Shown here piece after piece: positions 9,677-17,603 of a DNA stretch of 64,000 nt. The stretch covers positions 227,489 through 291,488 of the forward strand of contig ONMV01000001.1 of the NCBI GenBank assembly GCA_900319005.1, in the 5' to 3' direction. Position 1 is the first letter of the stretch. Each line of letters starts with the position of its first letter. Below the pieces are notes generated by a model that saw nothing but the letters and a program-made list of their open reading frames with translations, did not search any database and had not been told where the DNA came from. The stretch is from an uncultured Bacteroidales bacterium (GTDB taxonomy: Bacteria > Bacteroidota > Bacteroidia > Bacteroidales > Paludibacteraceae). The position numbers were made by a program, and so were the translations under genes.

Positions 9677-10488
9677 TGAGAATCGCAATTATTGGAGCGG
9701 GGAGTGTGGGCACCAATCTGCATCATGCTTTTGAATTGAAGGGTGTTCGAACCGAGCTCATCCATGCGCGCCCTTTGACCGCTGAGCACCCGGAGTTATT
9801 AGAGGATCCGAGAGTGTCGGACGAGGTCCTGAATAGTTTTGATGTGTATATCTACACAATTGCTGACCATGCGTTACGGGAGGTCGTGTCGAAAGTGAAT
9901 GCCCCCAAGGCATTGCATATGCATACCTCCGGTTCAATGCCGATTGAGGTCTTTGGAGTCGATAAGCCCCATGCAGGTATTATGTATTTCTTCCAGAGTT
10001 TCAGCCGCGAAAAACTGATTGATGACTGGAGTGGAATACCTTGTTTCTTAGAGGGTAGGAACATAGACGACATAGCGGCTATTTACTCGTTGGCGCAAAC
10101 TCTGACGAGCCGGATCTACGAGGCTTCACAGCACGACAGAGAACGGCTGCATATCGCCGGTGTGTTTGCCAATAACTATTCGAACCTCATGTACTGCATT
10201 GCGGCACAAGTGTTGGCAGATACGCAGATTCCTTTCGAAGCACTTCTTCCGCTGATTGACCAAACGGCAGCGAAAGTACACTCCATCCGACCTGTAGATG
10301 CCCAAACGGGCCCGGCTCAACGAGGGGATGAGGTGGTGATGAAGAAGCATATGGAGATTCTGAAAGAATTAAAAATTAAAAATTACGAATTAGGAATGAC
10401 GAATAATTCCGATTCGTTTAGCGGGGAAGAATTGTGCAAAGTTTATCAAGAACTCGCAGCGTTAATCGTGAAAGCGCATACTCATTGA
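9676..10488 (+). CDS. Rossmann-like and DUF2520 domain oxidoreductase
   Basis: A 270-residue protein with an N-terminal NAD(P)-binding fold (IAIIGAGSVGTNLHHAF) and a C-terminal DUF2520 helical domain (AGVFANNYSNLMY, then TGPAQRGD). The family resembles ketopantoate reductase and beta-hydroxyacid dehydrogenases; the substrate is unknown. Near the C-terminus 14 residues (including KIKNYEL) come from a heptamer array and look inserted in a helix. It overlaps the convergent mutY gene by 71 bases. The start codon is formed by the preceding heptamer array. Confidence 0.82.
   Translation: MRIAIIGAGSVGTNLHHAFELKGVRTELIHARPLTAEHPELLEDPRVSDEVLNSFDVYIYTIADHALREVVSKVNAPKALHMHTSGSMPIEVFGVDKPHAGIMYFFQSFSREKLIDDWSGIPCFLEGRNIDDIAAIYSLAQTLTSRIYEASQHDRERLHIAGVFANNYSNLMYCIAAQVLADTQIPFEALLPLIDQTAAKVHSIRPVDAQTGPAQRGDEVVMKKHMEILKELKIKNYELGMTNNSDSFSGEELCKVYQELAALIVKAHTH
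10367..10408. repeat. Six-unit AATTAAA/AATTACG heptamer array inside DUF2520 gene
   Basis: Six 7-base units make 42 bases, a multiple of three, so the frame is kept. The array ends 10 bases beyond the mutY stop codon on the other strand. Confidence 0.8.
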
Positions 10489-11449
10489 GATCTTCCCAAT
10501 GAATGAGCATAGTGCCGGGTATCTCCGGCATTTTTTGTACCTTATGTATTATATAACGCGCGTGAAGCTTTTGATGCGAGAGTACGTGGGTGAATTCGAA
10601 GGCCTCTTCGCTGTTAGATTCCTCGCACGGGAACTCATACAGGTGATACCAGATATCCTTGGGATTCTCACGTTTCCGGATTAATGTGTATATCTCTGAA
10701 GGCTGACCATTTACGCAAGTCTGACCCTGCTGCAAATAAATATGGTAAGTGAACCATCTTTCTCGTATTTTGGGACGTGGTTTGCGGACGGGGAGCAGTT
10801 CGGCTGTACCGTGCGCGTAACCGAGACACACGCTTTGCAGCGGACAGGTGAGACAGTTATCGCCGAGAGATGGCGTACAATGGAGAGCGCCGAACTCCAT
10901 GATAGCGGAGTTGAAGAGACGCGGGTGAGCATGGTCAAGGAGTGTCTCTATCTGCTGGTGAAAGAGTTTCTTGCCCGCAGTAGTGTCAAAGGGCTCGTCT
11001 ATATCCAGCAGACGTGCTACCACCCGATAGACATTCCCATCCATAGCCGGATAAGGTTGGTTATAGGCGAAAGAAGAAATAGCTCCCGCGGTATAATCAC
11101 CGATACCAGGCAGCGAGCGGATGTCCTCAAAACGGGTAGGGAAGGGTGCCCAACCGTTGGCAACAATCATTTGCGCGGCTTTATGCAGATTGCGCGCCCT
11201 TGAATAATAACCCAACCCCTGCCATTCACGGAGCACTTCCGCTTCGTCTGCTGCGGCTAAATCTTCCACACGGGGCCATCTTGCCACAAAACGCATATAG
11301 TAATCCAAGCCCTGAGCGACACGGGTCTGCTGTAAAATGACCTCGCTGAGCCAAATGAAATAGGCATCTTCGGTTTCTCGCCAAGGAAGGATTCGGCGAT
11401 TGGATTCATACCAACGATATAAATTACTATATACGAATGAATTGGGCAT
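10418..11449 (-). CDS. mutY: A/G-specific adenine DNA glycosylase
   Basis: Removes adenine mispaired with 8-oxoguanine. Visible motifs: SEVILQQT with catalytic E36, the helix-hairpin-helix LPGIGDYTAGA (about 113-123), MDGNV with catalytic D137, the four iron-sulphur cysteines (191, 199, 202, 208), and a C-terminal NUDIX-like 8-oxoG reader. The first cysteine gap is 7 residues, one more than the usual 6. The start at 11449 (MPNSF) was chosen because upstream in-frame codons overlap the promoter. The 3' end overlaps the convergent DUF2520 gene. Confidence 0.92.
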   Translation of the reverse strand: MPNSFVYSNLYRWYESNRRILPWRETEDAYFIWLSEVILQQTRVAQGLDYYMRFVARWPRVEDLAAADEAEVLREWQGLGYYSRARNLHKAAQMIVANGWAPFPTRFEDIRSLPGIGDYTAGAISSFAYNQPYPAMDGNVYRVVARLLDIDEPFDTTAGKKLFHQQIETLLDHAHPRLFNSAIMEFGALHCTPSLGDNCLTCPLQSVCLGYAHGTAELLPVRKPRPKIRERWFTYHIYLQQGQTCVNGQPSEIYTLIRKRENPKDIWYHLYEFPCEESNSEEAFEFTHVLSHQKLHARYIIHKVQKMPEIPGTMLIHWEDLNEYALSRLTLRVLDKLCTILPR

Positions 11450-11490
11450 AAAATTTGTGAATTTTGGACTAAAAATACCAAAATCGGGTG

Positions 11491-11522
11491 CAAAATTACA
11501 AAAAAATGCACAAATTTGCAAT
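11491..11522 (-). promoter_or_regulatory. Promoter for mutY
   Basis: On the minus strand TAATTTTG (11498-11491) and ATTGCAAATTTG upstream, with a 20-base gap. It lies just before the mutY ATG at 11449. Confidence 0.7.
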
Positions 11523-11539
11523 TTTTTTTGCGAAAAACT

Positions 11540-11570
11540 TTTGTATTTCAATAATTTATAGTAACTTTGC
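11540..11570 (+). promoter_or_regulatory. Promoter for the HU gene
   Basis: TTTG at 11540-11543 and TAACTTTG at 11563-11570 with a 19-base gap. It is divergent from, and close to, the mutY promoter. Confidence 0.7.
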
Positions 11571-11613
11571 AGAGTTTTTTGATTATTAACAAAAAAATAT
11601 AGGTATAATTGCT

Positions 11614-11898
11614 ATGACTAAAGCAGAATTAGTAAACGACATTGCGATCGCTACCGGTTATGACAAGACTTCCATCGGAGTGATTGTTGAGTCCTTCATG
11701 GACAACATTAAAAAGAATGTTACCAAGGGTGAGAATGTATATCTCCGTGGTTTCGGTAGTTTTGTATCCAAGACGCGTAAAGCAAAGATAGCCCGCAATA
11801 TTTCGCAGAGCACATCCATCCGCGTTCCGGAGCATCAAATCGCTGCATTCAAACCGGCAGCAGAGTTCGCACAGGCGATGCGTGACAAGAAAAAATAA
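11614..11898 (+). CDS. HU/IHF family DNA-binding protein
   Basis: A 94-residue nucleoid protein. It has the dimerisation helices (TKAELVNDIAIATGYDK), the core strand YLRGFGSFVSKTRKAK, and a DNA-arm region IRVPEHQIAAFKP in which proline is the usual intercalating tip. It bends DNA as a dimer. Full length for the family. It is followed by a tiny basic protein gene and then, past a terminator, by the RNase G gene. Confidence 0.93.
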   Translation: MTKAELVNDIAIATGYDKTSIGVIVESFMDNIKKNVTKGENVYLRGFGSFVSKTRKAKIARNISQSTSIRVPEHQIAAFKPAAEFAQAMRDKKK

Positions 11899-11936
11899 TA
11901 AATATATTCAGTATAACATTTTAATAACTAACCATT

Positions 11937-12026
11937 ATGCCAAACGGAAAGAAGCATAAGAGACATAAGATGTCAACGCACAAACGTAAAAAACGTCTGC
12001 GTAAGAATCGTCATAAGCATAAGTAA
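11937..12026 (+). CDS. 29-residue Lys/Arg/His-rich protein
   Basis: The frame from ATG 11937 encodes 29 residues, of which 20 are Lys, Arg or His, starting MPNGKKHKRHK and ending KNRHKHK. A tiny, highly basic protein between HU and an RNase G gene, with its own stop just before a strong terminator, fits a ribosome- or RNA-bound peptide. I believe similar peptides occur at this place in other Bacteroidales but cannot confirm it here. A ribosomal protein (for example bL38-like or Thx-like) is only a suggestion. Confidence 0.65.
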   Translation: MPNGKKHKRHKMSTHKRKKRLRKNRHKHK

Positions 12027-12042
12027 TTGACGATGTTTTTTC

Positions 12043-12097
12043 AGCTTTGTGGTGTATGACTTGCCCAAGTGAGGGTAAGTTGCCACAAGGCTTTTTT
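12043..12097 (+). terminator. Long-stem terminator after the HU unit
   Basis: AGCTTTGTGG (12043-12052) pairs with CCACAAGGCT (12083-12092), with an inner stem ACTTGCCC/GGGTAAGT, followed by a run of T. Confidence 0.8.
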
Positions 12098-12125
12098 ATT
12101 TATTGTTTAATTAATCCTTTCAAGT

Positions 12126-14024
12126 ATGAAAAGCGAATTGATTGTGGACGTACAGCCTCAAGAGATCGCAATTGCGCTAACGGAGGATGACCGCTTGCAG
12201 GAAGTGGCGCGTGAGAAACGTGACCAAGACAACTTCTCTGTGGGGAATATCTATTACGGTCGTGTCAAGAAAGTTATGCCTGCGCTTAATGCCGTCTTTG
12301 TGGATGTAGGTCATGAGAAAGAAGCTTTTCTGCATTATTTGGATTTAGGTTCTCAGTTTCGTACGCTGCAAACGTATGTTACCAAAGCCGTTTCGGACAG
12401 ACGTCATGTGCCATTAATTACGAAGACACAACGTAAACCGGAGGTAGGCAAAGAGGGGCAGATCTCGGATGTTCTCAAGGTGGGCGACCCTATTTTAGTG
12501 CAGGTTTCCAAAGAGCCGATAAACACAAAGGGGCCTCGTCTGACCGCAGAGATTTCGATAGCAGGACGTAATATCGTCCTGATGCCTTTTGCCGACGGCG
12601 TTATGGTATCTCAGAAGATTAAACGCGAGGCGGAACGTCAACGTCTCAAACAACTGATGCTTTCCATCAAGCCTGCGGGTTTCGGAATCATCGTGCGTAC
12701 TGTAGCAGAAGACAAGCGAGTGGCTGAGTTGGACAATGAATTGCGATTACTGGTAGAGCGCTGGGAGCAGACTGTGAAAAGTCTCCAGCAGAAAGAACCC
12801 GTAAGTCTCGTGAGTGAAGAGATGGGACGGACGCTCGGTATTATCCGGGATGTGCTCAATCCTGATTTTACCTCTATTCAGATCAATGACAAAGACACCT
12901 ATGATGATGTTCGTCATTATTTAGAGTTGATTGCTCCCGAGAGCGCAAAGATTGTCAAACTCTATCAAGGCACACAGCCTATCTTTGACCATTTCGACAT
13001 CACCCGTCAGATGAAAACGGGACTCGGTAGGACGGTCGGTTTTAAACATGGGGGATACCTCATTATTGATAGAACCGAAGCACTGTTCTCCATTGATGTC
13101 AATTCCGGCAGCAAGAAGATCTATGAGGACCAAGAGGAGAATGCGTTCCAATTCAACATGTTGGCGGCGGATGAGTTGGTTCACCAACTTCGTTTGCGCG
13201 ATATTGGCGGTATCATCATTGTGGATTTCATCGACATGGATGACAAAGGCCACCAGCAGGAGTTGTACGATTATGTACGCAAACTGATGGAACGCGACCG
13301 CGCTAAGCACAATGTGCTTCCGCTCAGTAAGTTCGGCCTTATGCAAATCACGCGTCAGCGCGTTCGTCCGGCGGTAGAGGTTGAGGTGATGGAGACTTGT
13401 CCTACCTGTATGGGAAAGGGAAAAATCCAGCCGTCTATTCTCTTTACCGACCAGATAGCAGAGATGTGCGAACATATGCATGAGCAGTATGGACGGGGAT
13501 TGAAGTTGCATCTGCACCCCTATGTCTATGCCTATGTCAGCCGCGGATGGTTATTCTCTCTCAAAGCCAAATGGCAACTTCAGTATGGTGTGAAAGTGGT
13601 GGAAAACCAATCACTGGGCATGCTGGAGATGCGTTTCTTGGATGCAAAAGGTCAAATCGTGCAGCATAAGCATGAAGAGCCGAAGGAGGAGAAAAAAGAT
13701 GATCCGAAACCGGAACCGAAGGAAGAACAACCCAAACAGGTGGAACAGCCTAAATCGGTTGAGAAACCCAAACAGGTAGAACAACCTAAACCGGTTGAGA
13801 AGCCCAAGGTAGAGCAACCAAAGCCGGTAGAGCTGCCGCAAGAAGAGGAGACTCCGAAGAAAAAGACAGCGCGGCGAAGCGCTAAGAAAGCGGCTAAACC
13901 TGCGCCTGTTGAACCGGCAGAGAAATCTCCTGCAGAGACCAAAGCACCTACTGCGGTTAAGAAACGCGCGCGTAGAAAGAAAGCTGAAAATGCAGAAAGC
14001 AAACAAAAAACAGAGACCGCATAA
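12126..14024 (+). CDS. rng: Ribonuclease E/G family endoribonuclease
   Basis: A 632-residue enzyme that cuts single-stranded 5' regions of rRNA precursors and mRNA. An S1 RNA-binding domain comes first (NAVFVDVGHEKEAFLHYLD), then the DNase I-like catalytic part with metal-binding aspartates in SIDVNSGS (D324) and IVDFIDMD (D367). The zinc-link CPTCMGKG (C425, C428) joins the dimer. After residue about 515 comes a tail of Lys/Glu/Pro-rich repeats (EQPKPVEKPK) ending in a basic RRSAKKAAK section, probably disordered and RNA- or partner-binding. This tail is much longer than in plain RNase G. Confidence 0.92.
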   Translation: MKSELIVDVQPQEIAIALTEDDRLQEVAREKRDQDNFSVGNIYYGRVKKVMPALNAVFVDVGHEKEAFLHYLDLGSQFRTLQTYVTKAVSDRRHVPLITKTQRKPEVGKEGQISDVLKVGDPILVQVSKEPINTKGPRLTAEISIAGRNIVLMPFADGVMVSQKIKREAERQRLKQLMLSIKPAGFGIIVRTVAEDKRVAELDNELRLLVERWEQTVKSLQQKEPVSLVSEEMGRTLGIIRDVLNPDFTSIQINDKDTYDDVRHYLELIAPESAKIVKLYQGTQPIFDHFDITRQMKTGLGRTVGFKHGGYLIIDRTEALFSIDVNSGSKKIYEDQEENAFQFNMLAADELVHQLRLRDIGGIIIVDFIDMDDKGHQQELYDYVRKLMERDRAKHNVLPLSKFGLMQITRQRVRPAVEVEVMETCPTCMGKGKIQPSILFTDQIAEMCEHMHEQYGRGLKLHLHPYVYAYVSRGWLFSLKAKWQLQYGVKVVENQSLGMLEMRFLDAKGQIVQHKHEEPKEEKKDDPKPEPKEEQPKQVEQPKSVEKPKQVEQPKPVEKPKVEQPKPVELPQEEETPKKKTARRSAKKAAKPAPVEPAEKSPAETKAPTAVKKRARRKKAENAESKQKTETA

Positions 14025-14040
14025 GTCTCTGTTTTTTGTT
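14002..14040. terminator. Bidirectional terminator
   Basis: AACAAAAAACAGAGAC and its exact complement enclose the stop codon of the RNase G gene. It has T-runs on both strands and separates two convergent genes. Confidence 0.85.
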
Positions 14041-14043
14041 TAT

Positions 14044-14550
14044 TCATTCACTCACTTCTTCGCTCTCAGCCTCTTCCTCTATGTTAGCTCCCGGAACGTA
14101 TTTTTTGAGCACGCGTGCCACGCCGGTGGTCCATGAGTTGATAGAATCGCTATCCATCTGCAGACCACTAATCATCTTTACAGCTTGGTCGATAGGCATG
14201 CCGTATCGGAGGACACCGGAGATAAGGCGGGCGTAGTTCCAGAACTCGCGGTCGAACTTATAACTGAGTCCTTCTACCGTTGTTTTGAAACCGCGCGTGT
14301 TGACAAACTGGAAGTCATAACGTTTCGAGCCGTCTTCTTGTACTACCTTGATAATCTTACCTTTTGTAACTGATTTAGGCAATGCGATGCCCATCTCATC
14401 ATCGGCTAAACCAGTGAAGATCTCGTATGGACGACCGTCTTTGAGACCAACGAAGGCAATCCATTTGTCTTTTTGGTTTTGGAAGCGAACGACGTCACAT
14501 TCCAGTTCTGCGGGGCGCTTCAAGAGCGTTGAGTTATCTTGTGTTTCCAT
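14044..14550 (-). CDS. Stand-alone NrdJ C-terminal-like protein
   Basis: A 168-residue protein resembling the part of B12-dependent ribonucleotide reductase (NrdJ) that follows the barrel: KRPAELECDVVRF, WIAFVGLKDGRPYEIFTG, FWNYARLISGVLRYGMP. In full NrdJ this region is followed by a cysteine-rich redox tail; here the protein ends in an acidic EEEAESEEVSE with no CxxC. It therefore cannot act as the usual dithiol shuttle. A regulatory or structural partner of a reductase encoded elsewhere is possible. It lies 11 bases after the thioesterase gene, likely one unit. Confidence 0.65.
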   Translation of the reverse strand: METQDNSTLLKRPAELECDVVRFQNQKDKWIAFVGLKDGRPYEIFTGLADDEMGIALPKSVTKGKIIKVVQEDGSKRYDFQFVNTRGFKTTVEGLSYKFDREFWNYARLISGVLRYGMPIDQAVKMISGLQMDSDSINSWTTGVARVLKKYVPGANIEEEAESEEVSE

Positions 14551-14561
14551 ATGCTAATGGG

Positions 14562-15278
14562 TTAATCGCTAATCGTAATTTTAGCGGAACAACTGGTTTC
14601 GTTATTTTCGTTTTTCATCTGATATTGAACACCATCTTCACTAACGAGATAATAGGTTTGTAAACTATCACCAAGCATGGCTTCCTTGGAATAGTTGATG
14701 TCCAGCCGTACTTTTTTCCCGTAATAATCAGGAAGATAGGCGTCTGTCATGGCCTGGAGGTAACGGCAGCTATTACAATGTCCGTTATAATCGATGTCCG
14801 AATAGACGATTGTATGCTGCGCACATCCCGTCGGTTCAGGGATGGTGGTCATGCGTACACGGGGCATATCAATCACTTCTCCGTCCACGGCATCATTGAA
14901 CATCGGGTCGTCGAAGATATTGACAATCTCGCGTTTCTGCAGATCCAACACAGCCCAAACGGATTTGCATTGACCGATAAGTTTGTCTCCGCTGTAGATG
15001 CGGAAATTACGGGTGCTGAGCATATGGGCGTTGGACTCGATCCATGTCTCGAACCGTACTTTCTGGCAATGCGTAGGCAGTTCGTACATCTCTACGGAGA
15101 GCCGCGTCAGGATCCATGTCAGCCCTCTCGGATGGAGGTTGGCGATACCGAATCCCAGTTCATCCGCCACTGTTCCCGCTACTTCCAGCAGGTAGTTCTC
15201 CAAGTTGAAGAGGCGGAGTTTTTTCTCGCCGTCCACCTCCTGGTATTTAATCTCGTATTCGTAATTATATTTCGCCAT
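14562..15278 (-). CDS. Acyl-ACP thioesterase family protein
   Basis: A 238-residue double hot-dog protein of the FatA/FatB type. The first half has LPTHCQKVRFETWI and a conserved hot-dog helix. The second holds the catalytic-type YSDIDYNGHCNSCRYL, with Asp, Asn and His in the expected D-x-N-x-H arrangement. It would release fatty acids from acyl carrier protein. Full length. It precedes the NrdJ-tail gene and follows the S9 peptidase gene across a short T-rich spacer. Confidence 0.88.
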   Translation of the reverse strand: MAKYNYEYEIKYQEVDGEKKLRLFNLENYLLEVAGTVADELGFGIANLHPRGLTWILTRLSVEMYELPTHCQKVRFETWIESNAHMLSTRNFRIYSGDKLIGQCKSVWAVLDLQKREIVNIFDDPMFNDAVDGEVIDMPRVRMTTIPEPTGCAQHTIVYSDIDYNGHCNSCRYLQAMTDAYLPDYYGKKVRLDINYSKEAMLGDSLQTYYLVSEDGVQYQMKNENNETSCSAKITISD

Positions 15279-15322
15279 TTTCGGATTTTCTTATTTACTC
15301 ATTTGCTTATTTTTGCATTCTC

Positions 15323-17494
15323 TTATCTTAACCAGCGGTCGAGCCAGTTGCGGAACTCGCGTTGCCAGAGGATGCCGTTCTGGGGTTTGAGGACCCAGTG
15401 GTTCTCGTCCGGGAAGATGAGGAGTTCGGCAGGTACGCCGCGCATCTTGGCGGCATCGAAGGCTGCCATGGCTTGGTTAGCAAGGATACGGTAGTCTTTC
15501 TCTCCATGGATGCAGAGAATAGGGGTGTCCCATTTGTCCACGAACCGATGCGGACTGTTAGCAAAGGTACGCTGTGCAATTTGGTTGTTTTTGTCCCAAT
15601 ACGCACCGCCCATATCCCAGTTGGCGAACCATTTTTCCTCGGTTTCAAGGTATTGCATCTCCATGTTGAAGATACCATCGTGTGCGATGAACGCCTTAAA
15701 GCGTCCGTCGTGGTGACCTGCGATCCAATAGACACTGAAGCCACCAAAAGAAGCACCCACACAGCCCAGATGGTCTTTGTCCACATAAGGCTCTTTGCAG
15801 AACTCGTCAATAGCCGTGAAATAATCCTTCATACACTGACCACCATAGTCACCGGAGATCTCTTCGTTCCATGCTTTGCCGAATCCCGGCAGGCCGCGTC
15901 TGTTCGGAGCGACGATGATATAATCGCCGGCAGACATCATCATAAAGTTCCAACGGAAAGACCAGAACTGCGAAACAGGACTTTGCGGACCACCTTCACA
16001 ATAGAGGATCGTCGGGTATTTCTTAGACGGGTCGAAATGCGGCGGATAGATGATCCAAGTCAACATCTGCTTTCCGTCCGTCGTCTTCTGCCAACGAGGC
16101 TCTACGGTCGAACGCTCGATTTGGTTATAAATATTGTCGTTCTCGCTCGTCAACTTATCCAACAACTGATTATAGGTGTCAAAAGGTTGGTCGTACCATA
16201 CCTCCGTGTGAGCCATTTTCTCGCTATCCTTGTGTAACCATTCCGCTACATCGAGACGGTAAATCTCGTTTGCCTGACGCATGGAGTGACCCAAGACAAA
16301 AGCATAATGGTCGCTCACATCGCCTAAACCAAGGTCAAATTGACCGTCCGTCAGTTTGTTGACCTGTCCGTCTAAAGTCACACGGTAGAGTTGCACGGTA
16401 GCATGCCAACAGGCGGTGAAGAGGATGGATGAGTCGTTGTACCACGCGTATTCATCTACGTTGGTGTCCATCGTGCGGCTGAGGAAGCGTTTCTCGCCGG
16501 TCGTCAGGTTCATCACCATCAACCGATTTTCGTCGCTCTCATAACCGTCTCGTTCCATCGACTGCCATGCGATCCACTTGCCGTCCGGAGAATACGACGG
16601 ATTGGTGTCATAACCTTTGTTGACCGCTGTGATGTTTTTCTCCTCGCGCGTGCGTACATTATATAAATAGATGTCGCTATTGGTTGAAACGGCATAATCC
16701 AAGCCCGTTTTCTTGCGGCAGGTATAGGCTATTTCCTCGTTGTTCGGGTTCCAAGCCAACTGCTCAATTCCGCCGAATGGTTTCATCGGGCTCTCAAAAG
16801 CCGTCCCCTCAAGGATGTTTTGACATCCGCCAAGTTTGGCGGATTTGATTCGCTCACCCTCACCGTAGTACTCAATCTGCAGGTCGCAAACGAAGGGTTG
16901 TGGAGCTGTCTCGGTCCACTCGTCCCAGTGCTTGTACATCAGGTCCTCATGCATATGCCCGGTAGCCAGAGGCAGATCCGGATATTTGTCTGCGGTTGAC
17001 TGAACAGTCTTCACTTGTTTGATAAGGATGATTTTATCGCGCATCGGAGAGAGCAGGAAGCCCTCAATGTCATTTACCATTGGGTCATTTGGCATGACCT
17101 CCACTTCCTCTTTGTCGCGACGAAGGTATAGTTTGCCTCCCTTGAGGTACGCGAGACATCCGCTGTTGCCGAACCATGCGGGCTCGTTACCCACGAACTC
17201 ATCCACTACCTGCATATTTTCATACGGATTGCAAATCCGAATCCACGTCGTACTCCGGTTCTCCTCGACGGAATAATAACTCACTGTGTATGCGAGCAGA
17301 CCTGTCTCGATATCACTTTTTACACTACCGATGCGACCCATCGCCCATAATCCTTCCGGAGTCAGGCGACCGCCTTCGATCGTAATTTGAGGTTTGGTGA
17401 TTGGCGTTTTGCCCTCCTCTGCCTTTTGGCAGCTTACGCCCATTAAAGCCACTACTGCCATGATAAAGATGCGTATTTGTTTCATTGTTTTCAT
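15323..17494 (-). CDS. S9 prolyl oligopeptidase-type lipoprotein
   Basis: A 723-residue serine peptidase of the DPP4/DPP5 group. The lipobox VALMGVSC marks it as a lipoprotein facing the periplasm or outside. A beta-propeller (about 40-440; TNPSYSPDGKWIAW is a typical blade) precedes an alpha/beta hydrolase domain. The catalytic triad is Ser in GASFGGFS (about 582), Asp in GEKDYRI (about 666) and His in DENHWVL (about 697). It removes short peptides from the N-terminus of proteins. A -7 box on the minus strand (17512-17505) has only a weak -33 partner. Confidence 0.9.
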   Translation of the reverse strand: MKTMKQIRIFIMAVVALMGVSCQKAEEGKTPITKPQITIEGGRLTPEGLWAMGRIGSVKSDIETGLLAYTVSYYSVEENRSTTWIRICNPYENMQVVDEFVGNEPAWFGNSGCLAYLKGGKLYLRRDKEEVEVMPNDPMVNDIEGFLLSPMRDKIILIKQVKTVQSTADKYPDLPLATGHMHEDLMYKHWDEWTETAPQPFVCDLQIEYYGEGERIKSAKLGGCQNILEGTAFESPMKPFGGIEQLAWNPNNEEIAYTCRKKTGLDYAVSTNSDIYLYNVRTREEKNITAVNKGYDTNPSYSPDGKWIAWQSMERDGYESDENRLMVMNLTTGEKRFLSRTMDTNVDEYAWYNDSSILFTACWHATVQLYRVTLDGQVNKLTDGQFDLGLGDVSDHYAFVLGHSMRQANEIYRLDVAEWLHKDSEKMAHTEVWYDQPFDTYNQLLDKLTSENDNIYNQIERSTVEPRWQKTTDGKQMLTWIIYPPHFDPSKKYPTILYCEGGPQSPVSQFWSFRWNFMMMSAGDYIIVAPNRRGLPGFGKAWNEEISGDYGGQCMKDYFTAIDEFCKEPYVDKDHLGCVGASFGGFSVYWIAGHHDGRFKAFIAHDGIFNMEMQYLETEEKWFANWDMGGAYWDKNNQIAQRTFANSPHRFVDKWDTPILCIHGEKDYRILANQAMAAFDAAKMRGVPAELLIFPDENHWVLKPQNGILWQREFRNWLDRWLR

Positions 17495-17521
17495 AAAAAA
17501 TCGTGCAAAGGTACTAAAAAT

Positions 17522-17555
17522 AATTGAAAATTGAAAATTTAAAAATGAAAATTTT
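17522..17555. repeat. AATTGAA heptamer array between divergent genes
   Basis: About five AATTGAA/AATTTAA-like units fill the spacer between the S9 peptidase and korA promoters. Confidence 0.55.
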
Positions 17556-17584
17556 GTTTTTTTTAAAAAAAAGTAGTACCTTTG
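17553..17584 (+). promoter_or_regulatory. Promoter for korAB
   Basis: TTTG at 17553-17556 and TACCTTTG at 17577-17584, 20 bases apart, 20 bases before the korA ATG. Confidence 0.8.
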
Positions 17585-17603
17585 CAGAAAATTTCTCTAT
17601 ATC

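Noticed and set aside
13611-14047. Long minus-strand reading frames opposite the RNase G tail
   Set aside because: They are complements of the Lys/Glu/Pro-rich repeat tail and have no protein features.
17505-17536. Standard promoter for the S9 peptidase
   Set aside because: TACCTTTG is present on the minus strand but the -33 position reads TTTC inside a heptamer array, so it was not listed as a supported promoter.
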